NCBI GenBank assembly: GCA_016808115.1
Contig: JAEQBH010007369.1
Location: 145,141-209,140, forward strand
DNA from: Tetrastigma voinierianum
Taxonomy: Eukaryota; Streptophyta; Magnoliopsida; Vitales; Vitaceae
DNA: 64,000 nucleotides
Direction: 5' to 3'
A program made the translations under genes and the position numbers. Of the stretch, positions 22,507 through 35,640 are shown piece by piece; the stretch's first letter is position 1; each line of letters opens with the position of its first letter. The notes beneath the pieces were generated by a model. It was given only the letters and a program-made list of their open reading frames with translations. It was not told where the DNA came from and ran no database searches.

Positions 22507-24352
22507 TTAGTATTCATAGGCTGCTTGTGGATCATATTCAAAGCTTACCGAGATCTGAACTACGTCATGTCTTCTTATTCTGAACTTTTCTTCTCCTATA
22601 GGGCAGTCCCTCTGGCTGGAACTCGGACTTTTCCTTGCAGGTGGAGCCCAGGCAAACTGGTACTACTGTTCTGAGTTTGAACTGCAGGCACAATGGCTCT
22701 AGGAGGCACTCTTCCGAGAATCAATTCTTTCAGGCCTGGGTGCCTTGTATGAATATGGAGGAATTCCAGTTCTCATTCTTGGCGGGGCAGGCATCCGATT
22801 AGCCAAATTCTGTGGTCTAATCCCTGCTGAAGAAACAGAGTTGACAGTTCTCGTCATCACAGGAGCTGCCACAGATGAAAGTGGTCTAGAACTGTCTTGG
22901 AACTCAATCCTGGAGGATGATAGGGTCTGGGGTTTGATTGTGATGAGTCAAAACCATGTGGCCTTTGCAACTGGAACTCAATAGGCCCTAATCTGGAATC
23001 CACACTCCTATGAGAGGTCCATTCAAATTGGCCAGGTTGGTTCCTTTTGAGTTGAATCTTTCCTCCCAGCTCTTCGGTATTCTGTTTGTTATCCTCCTGA
23101 ACTGGTTCCTGGTTTATGGCTTCAGTATTATTATCACCAAGTGCAGGAGAAACTGAAACATCAGATGGAGAAAACTCAGACCGTTCTTCAGTTTTCTCCT
23201 CTATCTCTTGAATGGTCACCATGGACCGGCCCCTCATTGGTTCAGGAACAGAATTGTTTGAGAGATAGAATGATGATCCAGAAGCAGCAATTGAAAATCT
23301 GGGTCCCATTGTAAGGGGTCGTTGCACCTCTGTTGGAAAGTACAGACAGTGATCTGGCCGAAACATAGACTGCATAAATGGAAAAAAATGAGGACTGGGT
23401 TGAGGAGCCAGTGGGACAGGAAGTGCCAACAGACGGTTTTGCAGCAGAGCTAACTGTTCTTGCTGCAATAATTGGTACATGGTCATTTCAGGGAAGAAAC
23501 TAGGTTCAACCATACTTTGGTACTGCATAGAACATGAGATTGGTGTTTGCGGAGTTGAGTCCCTGCAGATGGTACCAGACCTCTGCTGTCCATGTTGCCA
23601 ATCATTTTGTTTGTTGTTCGACTTACTTGGTCTTAAACTAGCAAGAACACGTGCAATAATGACCTGCTCCTGTTCTTCATTGCAGTCAGACTCTACTGAA
23701 GGAGAGGAAGGTGAGCCCCGTTGAGACACTAATTGAAAAATGTAAATAACTCAGCACTTGAAGAAGAATTTAGGTATGGAAGGCCCACATAAGCACAATA
23801 AATAAATCCAGGAGAAGAAAATCTAGAACAGTGAAACTAGTTTTAGAGTTAAATTTGATAACAGTAGCAGGATAGGACAAACATGTAAGAAGTCCATAGG
23901 GAGAACATATGAGAGTGTACTGGAAAGAAAATTAGGAATCCAAATTAGCAGGCTTACCAGTTAGACTGTCTTCAGAGCCATACGAACAGAACAGTCCAGT
24001 GACTTGAATGACTTTCTACTGTGCATGTGTGTGAGTGCGTGTTTAATATCATGTAGGACATCATGGCAAACAAATGATACAATTACTAGGATGCATTAGC
24101 ACATTGGAAAACAGAATCTCGGAAAGTAGAATGGAAAATGAATTTAGGCAGTCAAATCCAGTAGCTAGAGATAAGTTTCAATTAAACACATTCTAGAAAG
24201 CTCATGATTATAATTGCAAAGAAATGAAATACATGCAAATTTCAACCATAATAATATTCCAACGCAATCATCCAACGTACCTTGACACAGTGAAGCAAAT
24301 CCACCACATTTTACCCTTTATTAAAGATTATTTATGAGTGTATAATAGGGTT

Positions 24353-24389
<37 letters not shown>

Positions 24390-24888
24390 CCTTATATATA
24401 TATATATATTGTTACTTCAGTTTATTATATTCTAATTAATAGCAAAATGAAAGAAAGGAGAAAACAAATTCTCTTCTCCTATTCATTGTTCTTTGACTTA
24501 TGTAATAATAGTCAACATCAAACTCAAAGCTGTAAGAGGGCCCTGATCATATAAACACAAAGAATATAGAGAAGATGCATGCATTGTTTCACCCAGACCA
24601 AGCAATGCCTAGTAATATTACATAAAATTAGAACACTGATAGAAGTTATAGAGAATTGATGATGCATACATTTTCTCAAGGCAGACCAAGCAGTCATGGC
24701 TGCATTCTTCTGAGCTTGTTTCTTTGTTTTAGCTGCTTCCCCTGTAAAGCTCATTTCTGCTATCTCAACTGTGCATGAAAAGACAGGAACATGGCCACGT
24801 CCAGATCGAATAGTAGTATAAACTGGGAGGTTCAACCCAGCTCTGTAGGCAGTCTCTTGAAACCAAATTCTTGTAGCTCAGTTTCATC
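22507..24888 (-). pseudogene. DRB-type double-stranded RNA-binding protein gene, last two exons, frameshifted
   Basis: DRB proteins bind dsRNA through two N-terminal dsRNA-binding domains and act with Dicer-like enzymes in small-RNA pathways (family knowledge). Exon 2 (24670-24888, acceptor CAG before GATGAAAC) encodes the second domain: 'NLPVYTTIRSGRGHVPVFSC', then 'GEAAKTKKQAQKNAAMTAWSALR'. Exon 3 (22507-23728, acceptor TTAG) begins with a Ser-rich linker, then 'EEQEQVIIARVLASLRPSK', typical of the DRB2/3/5 group, and a long low-complexity tail with 'RMPAPPRMRTGIPPYSYKAP' near its end. The stop is TAA 22507-22509. The donor at 24669 (GTATGC) and the exon 3 acceptor join in phase. Exon 2 has two indels at the start of the domain; exon 3 shifts frame near 22915, 22705 and 22640. 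The first dsRNA-binding domain was not found in the DNA above. Either this is a truncated pseudogene, or the first exon lies far away and the indels are sequence errors. Confidence 0.8.
24350..24412. repeat. (TA)n microsatellite in the DRB intron
   Basis: An ACAT run passes into an uninterrupted AT tract, then, after CCTT, into a second AT tract. It lies in the intron 23729-24669. Confidence 0.95.
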
Positions 24889-26672
24889 CTGCAGCAGAAA
24901 AATACAAAGATATAGTTTACCTATTTACTTCTCCTCTGAGCAATGCTTGAAGAATCAATTGAGATAAATGGATATACAAAATTTTTCATTTTATGATACT
25001 ATAATAGTATACACATATCATATGTTAGGTAAAATCCATAACAATTCATCTAGTGCATTATATTGAAGAATAACACATCATGAAAGAGCACCTACTAAGA
25101 GGATATTTTATGTCCTTTATGATAAGGGAGGTGAAGATTGTTATCTTCTTTTTTGCGCTCATTTTTTTTCTTTCTCCAGTGTCTTATTGTATGAAAAATT
25201 AAGTTAGAGGTTCCTTCCTGGTTTCAACCAAATATAAGCAGTGGAATCAAGTTAAGAATTCTTCATAGTATCAACAAAATACAAGTTGCCATAGATCAAG
25301 TTGAGAATCTTTTTTGGTTCAACCATGTAGAAGTTGTGTACAGAAATCATAAATGAAGGCTCATCATGGTTTACAGATTAAATGACCAAAAATTGGATTG
25401 GCTAGTCGGAATATTGAGCATTAGTTCTCAATATGGTCCTCAGATGGAGATTTTAATGCCGTCACATACTTGGAAGAGAATTGAGGAAGCAAATACAAGG
25501 AACACTGATGTATAAATGAAAAACACCAAGAAATGTCTCTTTACAGTCTTAATTGTTGCCATTCCCTGTCATAGATAGAACTATTTCCTTTTTTTTCTCA
25601 AACAAGAGTAAATAGAAATCCCTACGCATGGCCATCAAACCATCGGCTTTTGTGCCTATATGGAGCCATAAAAATTATATTCTCAAAATATGTAGCTCAA
25701 ATATATTCATTCCTTCAAGCCGGAATTTGAGAAGTGGATGCCAAAATGTGAAGCCATGGGAAAAAGGGAAGGTTTGAGCTCAGGACAAATCTACATTTTC
25801 TAATGGTTTAAGACAAAAAAACTGGAAAAAAAAGGTTTTGGGAAATTTGAAGATCCAAGAAATTTAATTCCTATTGTCTTTTCTTTAGCAATTTCCATGT
25901 AGCTGATAAGAATTTAACTAGTATGAACTCTACTATCAAAGGCATTCCTCAACAATTAAGCCTCATCAACAATAAAATTACAATCATAGCCATTCCAGTT
26001 TCATAAATTTCATGAAAACTCTTGCAGTGAACATCATTGGAAGTCTGAGCTTTCTCAACCCCTTTTACTACTCCACTCTATATTTTTGTTAAATAATCAA
26101 TTTGTTGAGTTGAAATGAAAAGTAGACACAGTGATGAGATATTCTTCCACTGTTCCACATATACAATCTGACCAACAAGGGAAGTGGAGGGGAAAAAAGA
26201 AATATCTGAGAACCCAACTCTACTAAAAGAAATAACCAAAGCAATTATAAATACCATCCCCTTCAGAGGATAGTAACTGCAAGGCTACCTATTTAGCTAG
26301 GAGATAACTCATATAGTTTACGGAACAAGGTACACAACAGAAAAAAAATCCCAATTCTCATATCAATGTCATTTTACGGGGTGTAAACTCTGTGATACCC
26401 AAGAATGACAGTAGCAGAATCATCCTCCACCAGCAATTTAGCATTCATAAAGGTTTTTATTGCCAATAGGAAGCCTTCCAAAAGGGGTAAAAAGTCTAAT
26501 CCAAGGGATAAAACCAGCCCAATAGTTTTAATGAACACAGTCAACTTGATATCAATGTGATATCTAAATACACCCCTAATCCTCAATTGTCCTGTATTTA
26601 CATAGAGAAACCATCAAATTTCAACAAGAGGATGGCCACAGGAGATCCCCACAAAGCTTGAACCACCAAAAG
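24889..26672. other. Region where the DRB first exon would be expected; nothing recognised
   Basis: No dsRNA-binding domain, retrotransposon motif or other family was recognised on either strand. A 70-codon minus frame (26374-26586) has no motif that I know. It may be the 5' intron of the DRB gene or unrelated intergenic DNA. Confidence 0.4.
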
Positions 26673-27214
26673 CTTTCTCTTGGTGCTTTTTTTTTTTGAT
26701 AGGTAAAGAAATATGTATTAAAGAACTAAAAAGATTGAATACAAAGAAGAGGGCAAAAGTTCCTTTGGCGCACGAAGTGAAGCCCCCATTTATTTACAAC
26801 CCACCCAATCAATAAACCCAGCTATAGGTGAAGGTCCATCTATTATAGTTGTTTTAGTTTCTGACCATAGGGGGAAAAGAAAGGAAGTTTTTGTCCTCCG
26901 CAGAGAAAAAAGGATTTTCATTAAAAACTACCCTATTCATAAGCCCGATTATCCCAAAATAAGCAAGAGGACTTGCTTGCCATACTTTTCTCCGTTTTTG
27001 CCTACATAGGGCTTCGGCTCACCAAAGTATCCCACACAGACTCAGAATCCACCCACATAACTCCAAAGAGAGAAAGGAGAAGGTCCATAAAGACCTGGAA
27101 ATCTTCATACCAAGACAAGAAGATGCTCCACCGTTTCCTCCTCTCTTGACAAAGGTAACACCTGTTGCAAGGGAGAAACCCTTTCTGAAGTTGATCGTCT
27201 TCTTTCTCTTGGCG
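26673..27214 (-). mobile_element. 5'-truncated L1 LINE (copy 1) with target duplication
   Basis: The minus strand ends with CTTTACCTATC followed by a poly-A tail (T run at 26687-26697), the usual 3' end of plant L1 elements. It encodes remnants of the C-terminal part of ORF2: 'CNRCYLCQE' followed by 'LLLSLFGVMWVDSESVW' (27002-27223). CTTTCTCTTGGTG (26673-26685) and CTTTCTCTTGGCG (27202-27214) flank it and form a 13-bp target duplication with one mismatch. Only about 0.5 kb of the 3' end is present. Confidence 0.8.
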
Positions 27215-27239
27215 TGTTACCAAACAAACTCAATTATTA

Positions 27240-28012
27240 TTTGATAGGTAAAAATGAACAGTGTATTAAAAGAAAAACATATAGTGTATATAAGAGAGAC
27301 GTAGCTAACAAAAAAAGTGTGAAGACACAAAAACTGCTACTATGGCTTACAAAGAGCCTAGCCAATCCACAAAATCTACCAAAGACATGGTTCCCGCCCT
27401 ACTACATAGTCTAACCCACTCCCAAAGAAGAAATACAAAAGAATACCTAATCACATGAGCATATTTTCATAATTATCAAAGGCTTTCCTATTTCTCCCCC
27501 AGCAAATGGTCCAAGACAAGCACAATGGAGCAGCCTTTCAATCTTTCAATTTCTTTTTGCCAACAGAAACCCATGCCAGCTCAAAGTAACACCCATAGTG
27601 GACTACTTCACCCACTTAACCCCCCAAAAAGTAAAAATCAAATGCCACAAAGGTTGCACCTTTGCACAATGCAAGATAATATGATCACCAGTTTCTTCTT
27701 CAGCTTTCCACAAGTAGCATTATTAGGAAACTTTCAACCCCACTCTTGAGCTGATCCAATGCCAAAATCCTGCTCCAAGTTGCAGCGAGGCTTCATGTAG
27801 TAAGATCAAACTCATTGGTTGACCAAAGAAACCATCCAAAGGCTATGCAAAGAAGAAGAAAGAAAGTGAACTTATTGCACATGGCTTCCAAAATCCTCAA
27901 GCTATCTTTAATTCTGGAATTCCTCTCAAGCTAGATCACCTAATGATAGTGAACAACATAACTCAGAAACAGCACAACAAATTGTGTGTGGGCATTCCTT
28001 GTCATCAATCGA
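27240..28012 (-). mobile_element. 5'-truncated L1 LINE (copy 2)
   Basis: A second LINE 3' end, reverse complement of TTTGATAGGTA, starts at 27240, next to the right target duplication of copy 1. The part above it has the composition of the ORF2 C-terminus, but no clean frame remains. No target duplication was found. The upper limit is set by the start of the third LINE. Confidence 0.55.
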
Positions 28013-28706
28013 TTTTTTTTTGATCAATAAAGGAGTAGTATATTAAGGGAGAGAGAGACGCTAAGTAGCGACTCAAAAGGAAAAAGAGACTATACTTTAC
28101 CCCTTACGAACAAAAGGAGAAGAATTTAAGGCTCTCCTTAAGTAACTTCACCCAATCAAAGAGGTGGACCAAGTGCATGGACCATCCTCTATAAACAAAT
28201 TGGTCTCGACCATAGTAGATTTACAAAAGAAAACTTAAGCTTTGTATTATTCAAGCCAAAACATAATCCCTAAAAACAATGTTGTTCGGCCTTCCAAGCC
28301 GGCTAGAAGATGCATAAAGGGACCGCTTTTTCAAACCCGATCTCAGAGCTTTTACGATGAGCGGATCTCCACCGCATTGGGGTATCCCGCACGAAGAGGA
28401 TTAACCCAAGGGATGCCAAAAGAAAGAAGATCCCAAAGCTTTAAGAGTAGCAATGCAATGAAGGAGAAGGTAATTTTCCGTTTCCTCGTCTTCATGGCAT
28501 AGAAAGCATCGATTCAGCAAATGAAAATCCTCTCCTCTTAGGTTGAATTAAAGTCGAGTCTTTTCTCGAGATTCTGGCCCAAGCAAAAACGCATAACTTT
28601 GGTACAGTTCAAACACCCCAAATATTACTCGAAGGGAAAAACATAAGGGAGTCTGACCTCCCGATAACAGTACATAGCTTTAGTAGAGAAATCAATTTAT
28701 TAAGTC

Positions 28707-31681
28707 TCACTCCCATTGTGGTTTATCATCAATCTTCATAAGAGTTTTTGAGCCTAGTCTCGAAAAGGCCAGCACAACCTCCTCCACCTCCCAATAATTG
28801 AGATTCCTAAAGAAAATAGGATCCCAATGCCCACCATCTCCTGTCTCTCTCCAAATATCCCTCACCCACGCTTCTTTAGAGGAAGAGATGGCAAACAAAG
28901 ATGGAAAGAATGACCTGAGAGGTATCACCACACCATTTGTCCTTCAAAACTTCTTATTCCCATTTCCCACCACAAAGGATATTTTTGTGGATATAAAATG
29001 CCCACTTTCGAATAGCTTTCGAGTCCCACTCCGCAACCAAATCCTTACAACACAAGTGGCCCAACCCCACTCTTGCTTACCATATTTTGCTCTAGCGCCG
29101 TCATTCTTTCTCATTAGCAAAAAGGCAGGACCATTTGCAAGGAAAAGCTTTATTCGATAAAGTCAGACTCTTGATGCCCAACCCGCCCTTGCTTTTATCT
29201 AGACACCATGTTTCCCACTTCACTAAATGCACCTTGCGCTCTAGGGATCCTCCTCCCCAAAGGAAATTTCTCTTAATCTACTCCAAAAGTCTGAAACCTT
29301 TGTTTGCTTTCTTAGCAGTGAAAATGAACGTAAAAAGTAAAGGGTGGGTGGATAGGTATTTGTAAGTGGCTTTGCCTCTCTTGAGATATACTATCGTTTC
29401 CATGACCAATCTTTTAAGCGGCTCTTCCAACCCCATCCCACACTGCAGAGGAATTATAATGTGTTCCCAGCCGGACGAGGTAGTGATGGCTTCACCTTAC
29501 CCCAAAAGCGACTAACTCTTCTACATTATCAACACTTCCCGGGATCAATTCCTCTTATCCGTATTTATTTTTAGCCTAGATAAAGCCTCCAAGAAACCAC
29601 ATCGAAGCGGCGGAGATAGGTCACATGGTCATTTTATAGCCTCCACGAAAAATTAGGGTGTCATCTGCGAACAAAAGATAGAGAGCTCAACTCCTCCGCC
29701 CCCTTTACCCTCCAAACGAAAAGCTGTCGAGAAGCCCCCCCTAACAACCCTCTCAATCAATCGGCTAAAAGCTATCCACAATCACAAACAAGGGGGAGAG
29801 AAGTCCTTGACACAGACCTCTAGAGCTCTTGAAAAAACCAGTTGGAGTTCCGTTGATAAGCATGGAAAAGCTAGCAATGGAGATGCACCATTTCATCCAG
29901 TCTATCCATTTCCTTCCAAAGCCCATCTTCTCTAAAACCGAAAAAAGGAAGTGTCATTCCACATGGTCATAGGACTTCTCAATATCAAACACAAGGAAAG
30001 CCCTTTTACTTCTCAAGAATTGAATCATGCAGCCAGTTCACCACAAGCACCGCATCAATTTGTCTTCCTCATGAAAGCACTTTGGGCCTTGGAATTAACC
30101 GTAACACCTTTTTTAGTCTGTTTGTCAATACTTTTGCAAGCCACTTATATAAGCTTCCCACCAAACTTATTAGCATAAAATCTTTCAAGTCCTCTACACC
30201 TCCCTTTGGAATTAAGACCACATACGTGGCATTGATGCTTCTAACAAACCGGTCATGCTCATAAAAGTCTGTAAAGAACCTCATCACCTCAACTTTAACG
30301 AAATCCTAGGAATTCTTCCAAAAAACCATAGTGAACCCATCGGACCTCGGGGCTTTGTCACCACTAAAATCGCCCAGGGCTGCAAAGATTTCATCCTTAG
30401 TGAAGGGAGTTTCCAATCTAGCTGCTTCGCTACGATCTAGGCTATCAAAGGACAATGCATTGGAGCTAGGATGCCAAGCATTATCAGGAGAGAGCAGCCC
30501 TTGAAAAGCCTTCAACACTTCATTGCTTAAATCATTCTCGTCATTAAACCATTCACCATCTCTTCAAGTGATTTCTTCTTCTGTGGGCATTAGTTTTTGC
30601 GGAAAAACTTCGTGTTTTTATCCCCTTCCTTTAGCCACACCTTCCTAGATTTTTGTCTCCAGAAAACTTCTTCCATCATTGCCCACTTTTTGAAATTATC
30701 TTTAGCTTCCTCCCTTATGCCAAATTCATCAGGGGTAAGGGGACGAGAGGATTCAGAACTTCTAAGTTGCAACCTGGTTCAAAGCCTCAGTCTTTTTTAC
30801 TTCTAAGTTACCGAAGACATCCCTATTCCAGACTTTGAGAAAGCCTTTAAGCACTTTCAGTTTCTCAACCATCACATAGCTAGCTGAGCCATGGATGTTG
30901 ATTCCCTCCCACCAATTCTGCACAACATTTGTGAACCTTTCATCCTTTAACCACATGTTTTCAAATCTGAAGGGTGACGGTCCTCTCCCCAAACCTCTCC
31001 CATCTAACAGAATGGGAAAATGATTTGACAAATGTCTAGGGAGAATAGACTGTACTACATCACTAACAAGCCCTTCCCAATCTTCAGAGATTAGGAATCG
31101 ATCCAACCTAGATTTAAAGCACCCATTAAGACCTCCGCTCCATTGAAGTCCCCATGTAGAGAGAGATCTTTAAGCTCAAGGTCTTCAATAACATCTAAGA
31201 ACTGTCTCATATTAGCATTTAGTCTACCTTCTCCACTTCTCTCCTCCAGAACCTAGCAATTAAATCACCTGCCACACTAGGGCTTCCCAGAGACCTCTAG
31301 TAGCCTGGCTCTCCCAAAAGGCCTCTCTCTCTCCTTTGGGTGGGTCCATACACACCTATGAAGCCATATCTCATTGTCTTTGCAGTTCTTAAACGGACAG
31401 GGCATTGAAAAATTGCCCACCTCGACATTCAAGACTTGAAGGACTTTGTTATCCCAGAAAACAACCACCCCACCTGTTGCCCCCTTGGAGTTGAGAGCAC
31501 CCCACTCTAAGAATCTTCCCATACCTAGGCTTTGGACAATCACCCTATTCATCTCTTGGACCTTTGTTTCCTGAAGGCACACCATGTCCACTTTATGAGA
31601 CTTCACCATGGCCTTAATCACTTTCCTTTTATCCCTATCATTGACCCCACAAACATTCCACAACAAAATTTTGATCCTCAT
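28707..31681 (-). pseudogene. L1 LINE ORF2: endonuclease and reverse transcriptase remnant
   Basis: ORF2 of L1 elements nicks the target and reverse-transcribes the element RNA. From 31681 downward the frame starts 'MRIKILLWNVCGVNDRDKR' and 'VDMVCLQETK', the N-terminal motifs of the AP-type endonuclease. The endonuclease end and linker lie at 30590-31106, including 'WLKEGDKNTKFF'. Reverse transcriptase follows at 30306-30518 ('FAALGDFSGDKAPRSDGFT') and 30069-30287 ('YVVLIPKGG', 'SLYKWLAKVLTNRL'). The catalytic FADD motif is encoded at 29661-29672. A late segment at 28707-28931 belongs to the region between reverse transcriptase and the terminal zinc finger. At least five frame changes separate these blocks, so it is inactive. 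The plus-strand frames here are shadows. Confidence 0.88.
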
Positions 31682-31899
31682 AAATTCAGAATGCTTCCCC
31701 CTTTCCCCTTCTCAGAGCCATTGTCATTCACCGACCATTCCAACCTTCTCAATTCCCGATCATGTAAAGAGAGATTTGGACCCTGTTTGCTCCTACTGGT
31801 TTCACTACCCAAAAGTTCAGTTTTTTTCTTTTCATTTCCTCAGCTGGTCGTAGATGTCCTTCTGTGTATGGTTGGCATTCCCAACCATCTAGAGAACTA

Positions 31900-33600
31900 G
31901 GCAGAATTTTCCATTAATCCAAGCATCATCTAGGTACTCATCTCCCTCCCTAAAGTTCAGCCAAAGGCTCTATACTCCAAGAAAAGCCCTTCACTGCCCT
32001 CCACAAGACAATCTCCATACGACGAGAAGAGCTTTTGAGCTCATCTGCACTCCAAACAACTCTCAATAGTTCAGCTAGTAACTCAACATCCTCCCCCACA
32101 ACCACCAGCTCATTCCCACCCGCACAGAAAGGAGAAGAAGTAGAGATCATTTCCCTCGAAAAAGAAATAAGAGTCGGGAGTGAGTACTTGGTGTCTATGT
32201 TCTCTTCCTCAGGAGAGGCTCGAACCGTTCCATTGCTTCCTTCTCCATGACAGTCTTCCGGAGCCACACTAGCTTTCTTCTCTCGATCACTTAGGGCAAG
32301 GAATAAAGCCTTAGCGAATTTAGGTCTTGGATCATAGATGCCAGGAGATGGGCTTCGCTACACAAGCCCACATATCCAATCTTTGGGCTTAGACCGCCCG
32401 AACTATACAACCCTTTGGGGCTTAGAACACATCCTCTTGGGTCTCCATATCCACAAAGACAGTCTTTAGGCTTAGGTCTCTCACGGCATCTACTAGAGGC
32501 CACGTGTTAGGCCAGCCCAAACTTAGCCCAGTAGAGGCGGACTGGACTCCTTTCCCACATGGACCAAGGCCCACCACCATCCTGTAAAGTGACTTGGGCT
32601 ATAGCTTTCCCCCGGGACCCAACAGTCACCTCCCTAACCCTAACTTCATCTCTTTTCTTGTTGTGCTCTTAAAAGGGCTCTGTAGCTACAGTACAAACAC
32701 CCTTCCCCACATCAGCTAAAGCGAGTCAAATTGAACTTCTTGCGGCGCATTTCATGGCGAGAGACCAGACCCTTCCTTCTCACGCTTACCGCCCTCACGT
32801 ATTTCTGACCTATCCTTTAATCCTAGTTCTCTAAGATTTTCGCCTATCCACAGGCTTAAGGGGCCACTTACGACAACCCGCGGCAAAACCTCACCACATA
32901 TTAGAATTTCCGAGGCATAAGTTCCTTAAGACAAGCTGCAATGTCCCAAGCAAAATTTTCCTATTTTCTTCACTCTTATCCTTGCCCATTGGAGCTTTGT
33001 GAATCTGGCCGTATCTTTGTTAATCTCAGCGAAACCTCCACAGTACTCATTGATTTTTCTGAACATCCTCGCTTGCCATAAATTGGGGGGGGGAGACCGA
33101 TGACTCTTACACACCCCTCATTGTTATTATACGCTCTCGAACACAACCAGCCAGTTCCCATCGACTGAGATCAATTTCTTTCCTTATAAAAGTAGGCCTC
33201 TTTACCATACTCCATTCGCCTCATCCACTATTGTCAAAGAGGAGAACAAGAAAGACCCTCAGGAGGCTTCCCATCACCTATGGCAGGCCTCACGGGGTTT
33301 CAAAGGCGAGAACCTCGTTCTCTGCTTGTCCCAGTGCCAGGGTTCAAAGTCACCCCTTCGCCCACCCGCTCGCTGAGGAGATTTGACAAGTCCCTTCTTG
33401 ATCTTGCTTCACCGCTCCCAAGTTGCATCTGAGGCGTCCCCAGTGCCATTTTCGGCTCCATTTGCCTCAAAAATGAGAGGATTTTCCTGCGCTCTCTTCC
33501 ATTTGGAGCTCTCAGTCTTAGAACTCACTTCAAAGGATCTATTCTTTAGAGTTGTTCCTCGCTATCACCCCGAAACATAGTTTAGTAGAGCTAGGGTTGG
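31900..33600 (-). pseudogene. L1 LINE ORF1-like region
   Basis: ORF1 of plant L1 elements is an RNA-binding gag-like protein. At 32926-33114 the minus strand encodes 'YCGGFAEINKDTARFTKLQW' followed by ARIRVK, similar to the conserved segment 'CGGF...T..L.WARI.VK' of plant L1 ORF1 proteins. The region lies directly upstream of ORF2 in the same orientation. The rest is Pro- and Ser-rich and too shifted to follow. The assignment is by position plus this one block. Confidence 0.55.
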
Positions 33601-33900
33601 CCTCGACCTCTACCTTACAGGAGAAGATGATGCGAGAAGCGTTTACCCACATCCACAACCAAGCACAAAAGGCCTCCCGCGCATTAGAGCGAATCTAAAG
33701 TCTGTAACTTCCACTTCCCCTCTCGAATTTCTTTAAACACATTCCATCTTCCATCTCTGCGGCTCTACTACTCCTACCAACGACCTCCCTAGACTTTGTT
33801 CCCAAACCAAATCCCTTAAGAGCAGCCTTTCTCCATTCAACAATAACTCCTTCGGCTTGCCTACTAGCTCTACCGAAATCTCGAAAGATTTAGATTCACA

Positions 33901-35640
33901 TGAACTAGCACTTTCCTCCCTTTATCGCATCTCAAATTTTAAAATCCTTTTAAATCAATCATAGTTCATGCCTTGCATACAATTATAGTTGTATCAAAGT
34001 AACATGTAATCTAACAAGACATTCTAAACGGTCCTGGTACACAAGGCGTTACTTTACCATTTCTTTACTTATTCCTCATCCCGATCAAATGCCGTCTAAT
34101 AGTTTATTCGTCTCAAGGAACCTCATCTTGAACCCTAAGCAGTAAGATTCATCCACCATATGTTCAACTCCTAGAAAAATTACCTCCATATATATATATA
34201 TATATATACTATATATATTATGATAGAAAAGTTTTTTTTTCAGCACCGGTTGGGCCTGAAGACCACCACCTAACCTACTAACCCTTTTCCATGAGGCCAT
34301 GCCTTAAGGGTAATTTTCCCCCAAATATAGGAGTAGAGAAATGCCATTCACAAAGGAAATTCTGACACAAAGGAAAATGAGATATTCTTTCCAACAAGCA
34401 AGGAAATCCTACTTCCGAGTAGAAACCAACTAAAAGCAAAGCAGATCATGACCTAAAATGAGCCAAACCCTTATGCCTTGCTGCCTGCCATGAAAAGCGA
34501 TGCGACGAGGCCACTAGTCTAGCGGAATCAAACTAAAGTGAAATATTTACTCAAATATGTGAGTCATGAAGCTCACGAAACATCATAATGAAATTTGAGT
34601 TTTCAACTCTTCTATAGACATCTTATATGTCCTAAAGTCTATCGCCTCCTCTTAATCAAATCATCCATAATACTTGAGAAATACACAATGCTAAAGAATG
34701 CTGCAACCACCCTCCCGGGTTTGGATAAGCGTGGCCAATGTGTTTAGGGATTGCTCAGCGATTACCTCCACAAGAATTAAAATGCATTGCACAAGCTATC
34801 CAACAAATTTCCAATGAAAGGAACTTGTAATTAATAAATTCCCATTTGATTGGCAAAAGTGCATTTATCCTGATTGATAGCTCTTGGAGTTCCTCTAGAG
34901 ATTGAAGCATATTGTTAATATCACCTCTGTGAGACAATAACCATTTGATCACTTCATTTGAAGGCTTTACTTATCGGAAATTGTTTGTCCTTTGAATCCG
35001 ATTGGACCATTTGTTCATTCACCAAAAGTGACATTGGCGGATCAAGAATTGAGAAAAGTTAGTTCGTGGAGAAGGAGGAAGGGGGAGGATGTGGTAGATT
35101 TGGTTGGAAGGAGTTAGACTTATCCCATTCCACTGGGAGAGAGGTCATTTGTTAGAATGGTCCATATAATTTAATTTTAAATTCAAAATTTAAATTTTTC
35201 ACATAACACCTCTTCTCGACCCTTCGCCTCTCAGAAAACCGGCTGATGGCACAGTTTCCATATAAGGGAATCGTGGAAACAGCATTTTTTTGGTCCACTA
35301 GCTATGGATATACGGAGAAAATTCACCCATCAAGTTCTATTTTTTGAAAGGGCTTAGAAGAACCAAAAGTGATTTATTTTAATTATACTGTTTCAACATT
35401 TTGCGATTTTCAAATTTCCAGGTTTTCTTACATTTCCTATCGATGGTTGGAGGTATGTTCTAATATCCTGGCACATGTAATCATAGTCATATTCTATTTT
35501 GTTTTGGCTTATGATCAGTTGTTTGATTACATTATTTTACATTTAAGGTATGAGCTGCCTTATATCTTCCTTTGGGTTTTAGTTTTCTTACAAAAAATAA
35601 TAAATAAATAAATAACTTGTTTTTTTAAGGTAGAGATATT
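33901..35640. other. Unassigned DNA between LINE and copia element
   Basis: No gene is recognised. An (AT)n tract lies at about 34188-34205. Confidence 0.4.

Larger units (their letters stand above)
28013..33900 (-). mobile_element. Near full-length L1-type LINE (copy 3)
   Basis: The element runs on the minus strand from about 33900 to a poly-A tail (T run 28013-28021), followed by the L1 3' end. It holds ORF1-like sequence (about 31900-33600), an endonuclease start at 31681, the reverse transcriptase FADD site at 29661-29672 and a C-terminal zinc-binding region. The 5' edge is an estimate and no target duplication was found. All coding parts are broken by shifts and stops. Confidence 0.8.

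Noticed and set aside
22745..23724. Plus-strand frames at 22745-22984 and 23479-23724
   Set aside because: Shadows of the minus-strand DRB exon 3.
31532..31900. Plus-strand frames of 122 and 81 codons
   Set aside because: Shadows of the LINE endonuclease and the ORF1-ORF2 spacer on the minus strand.
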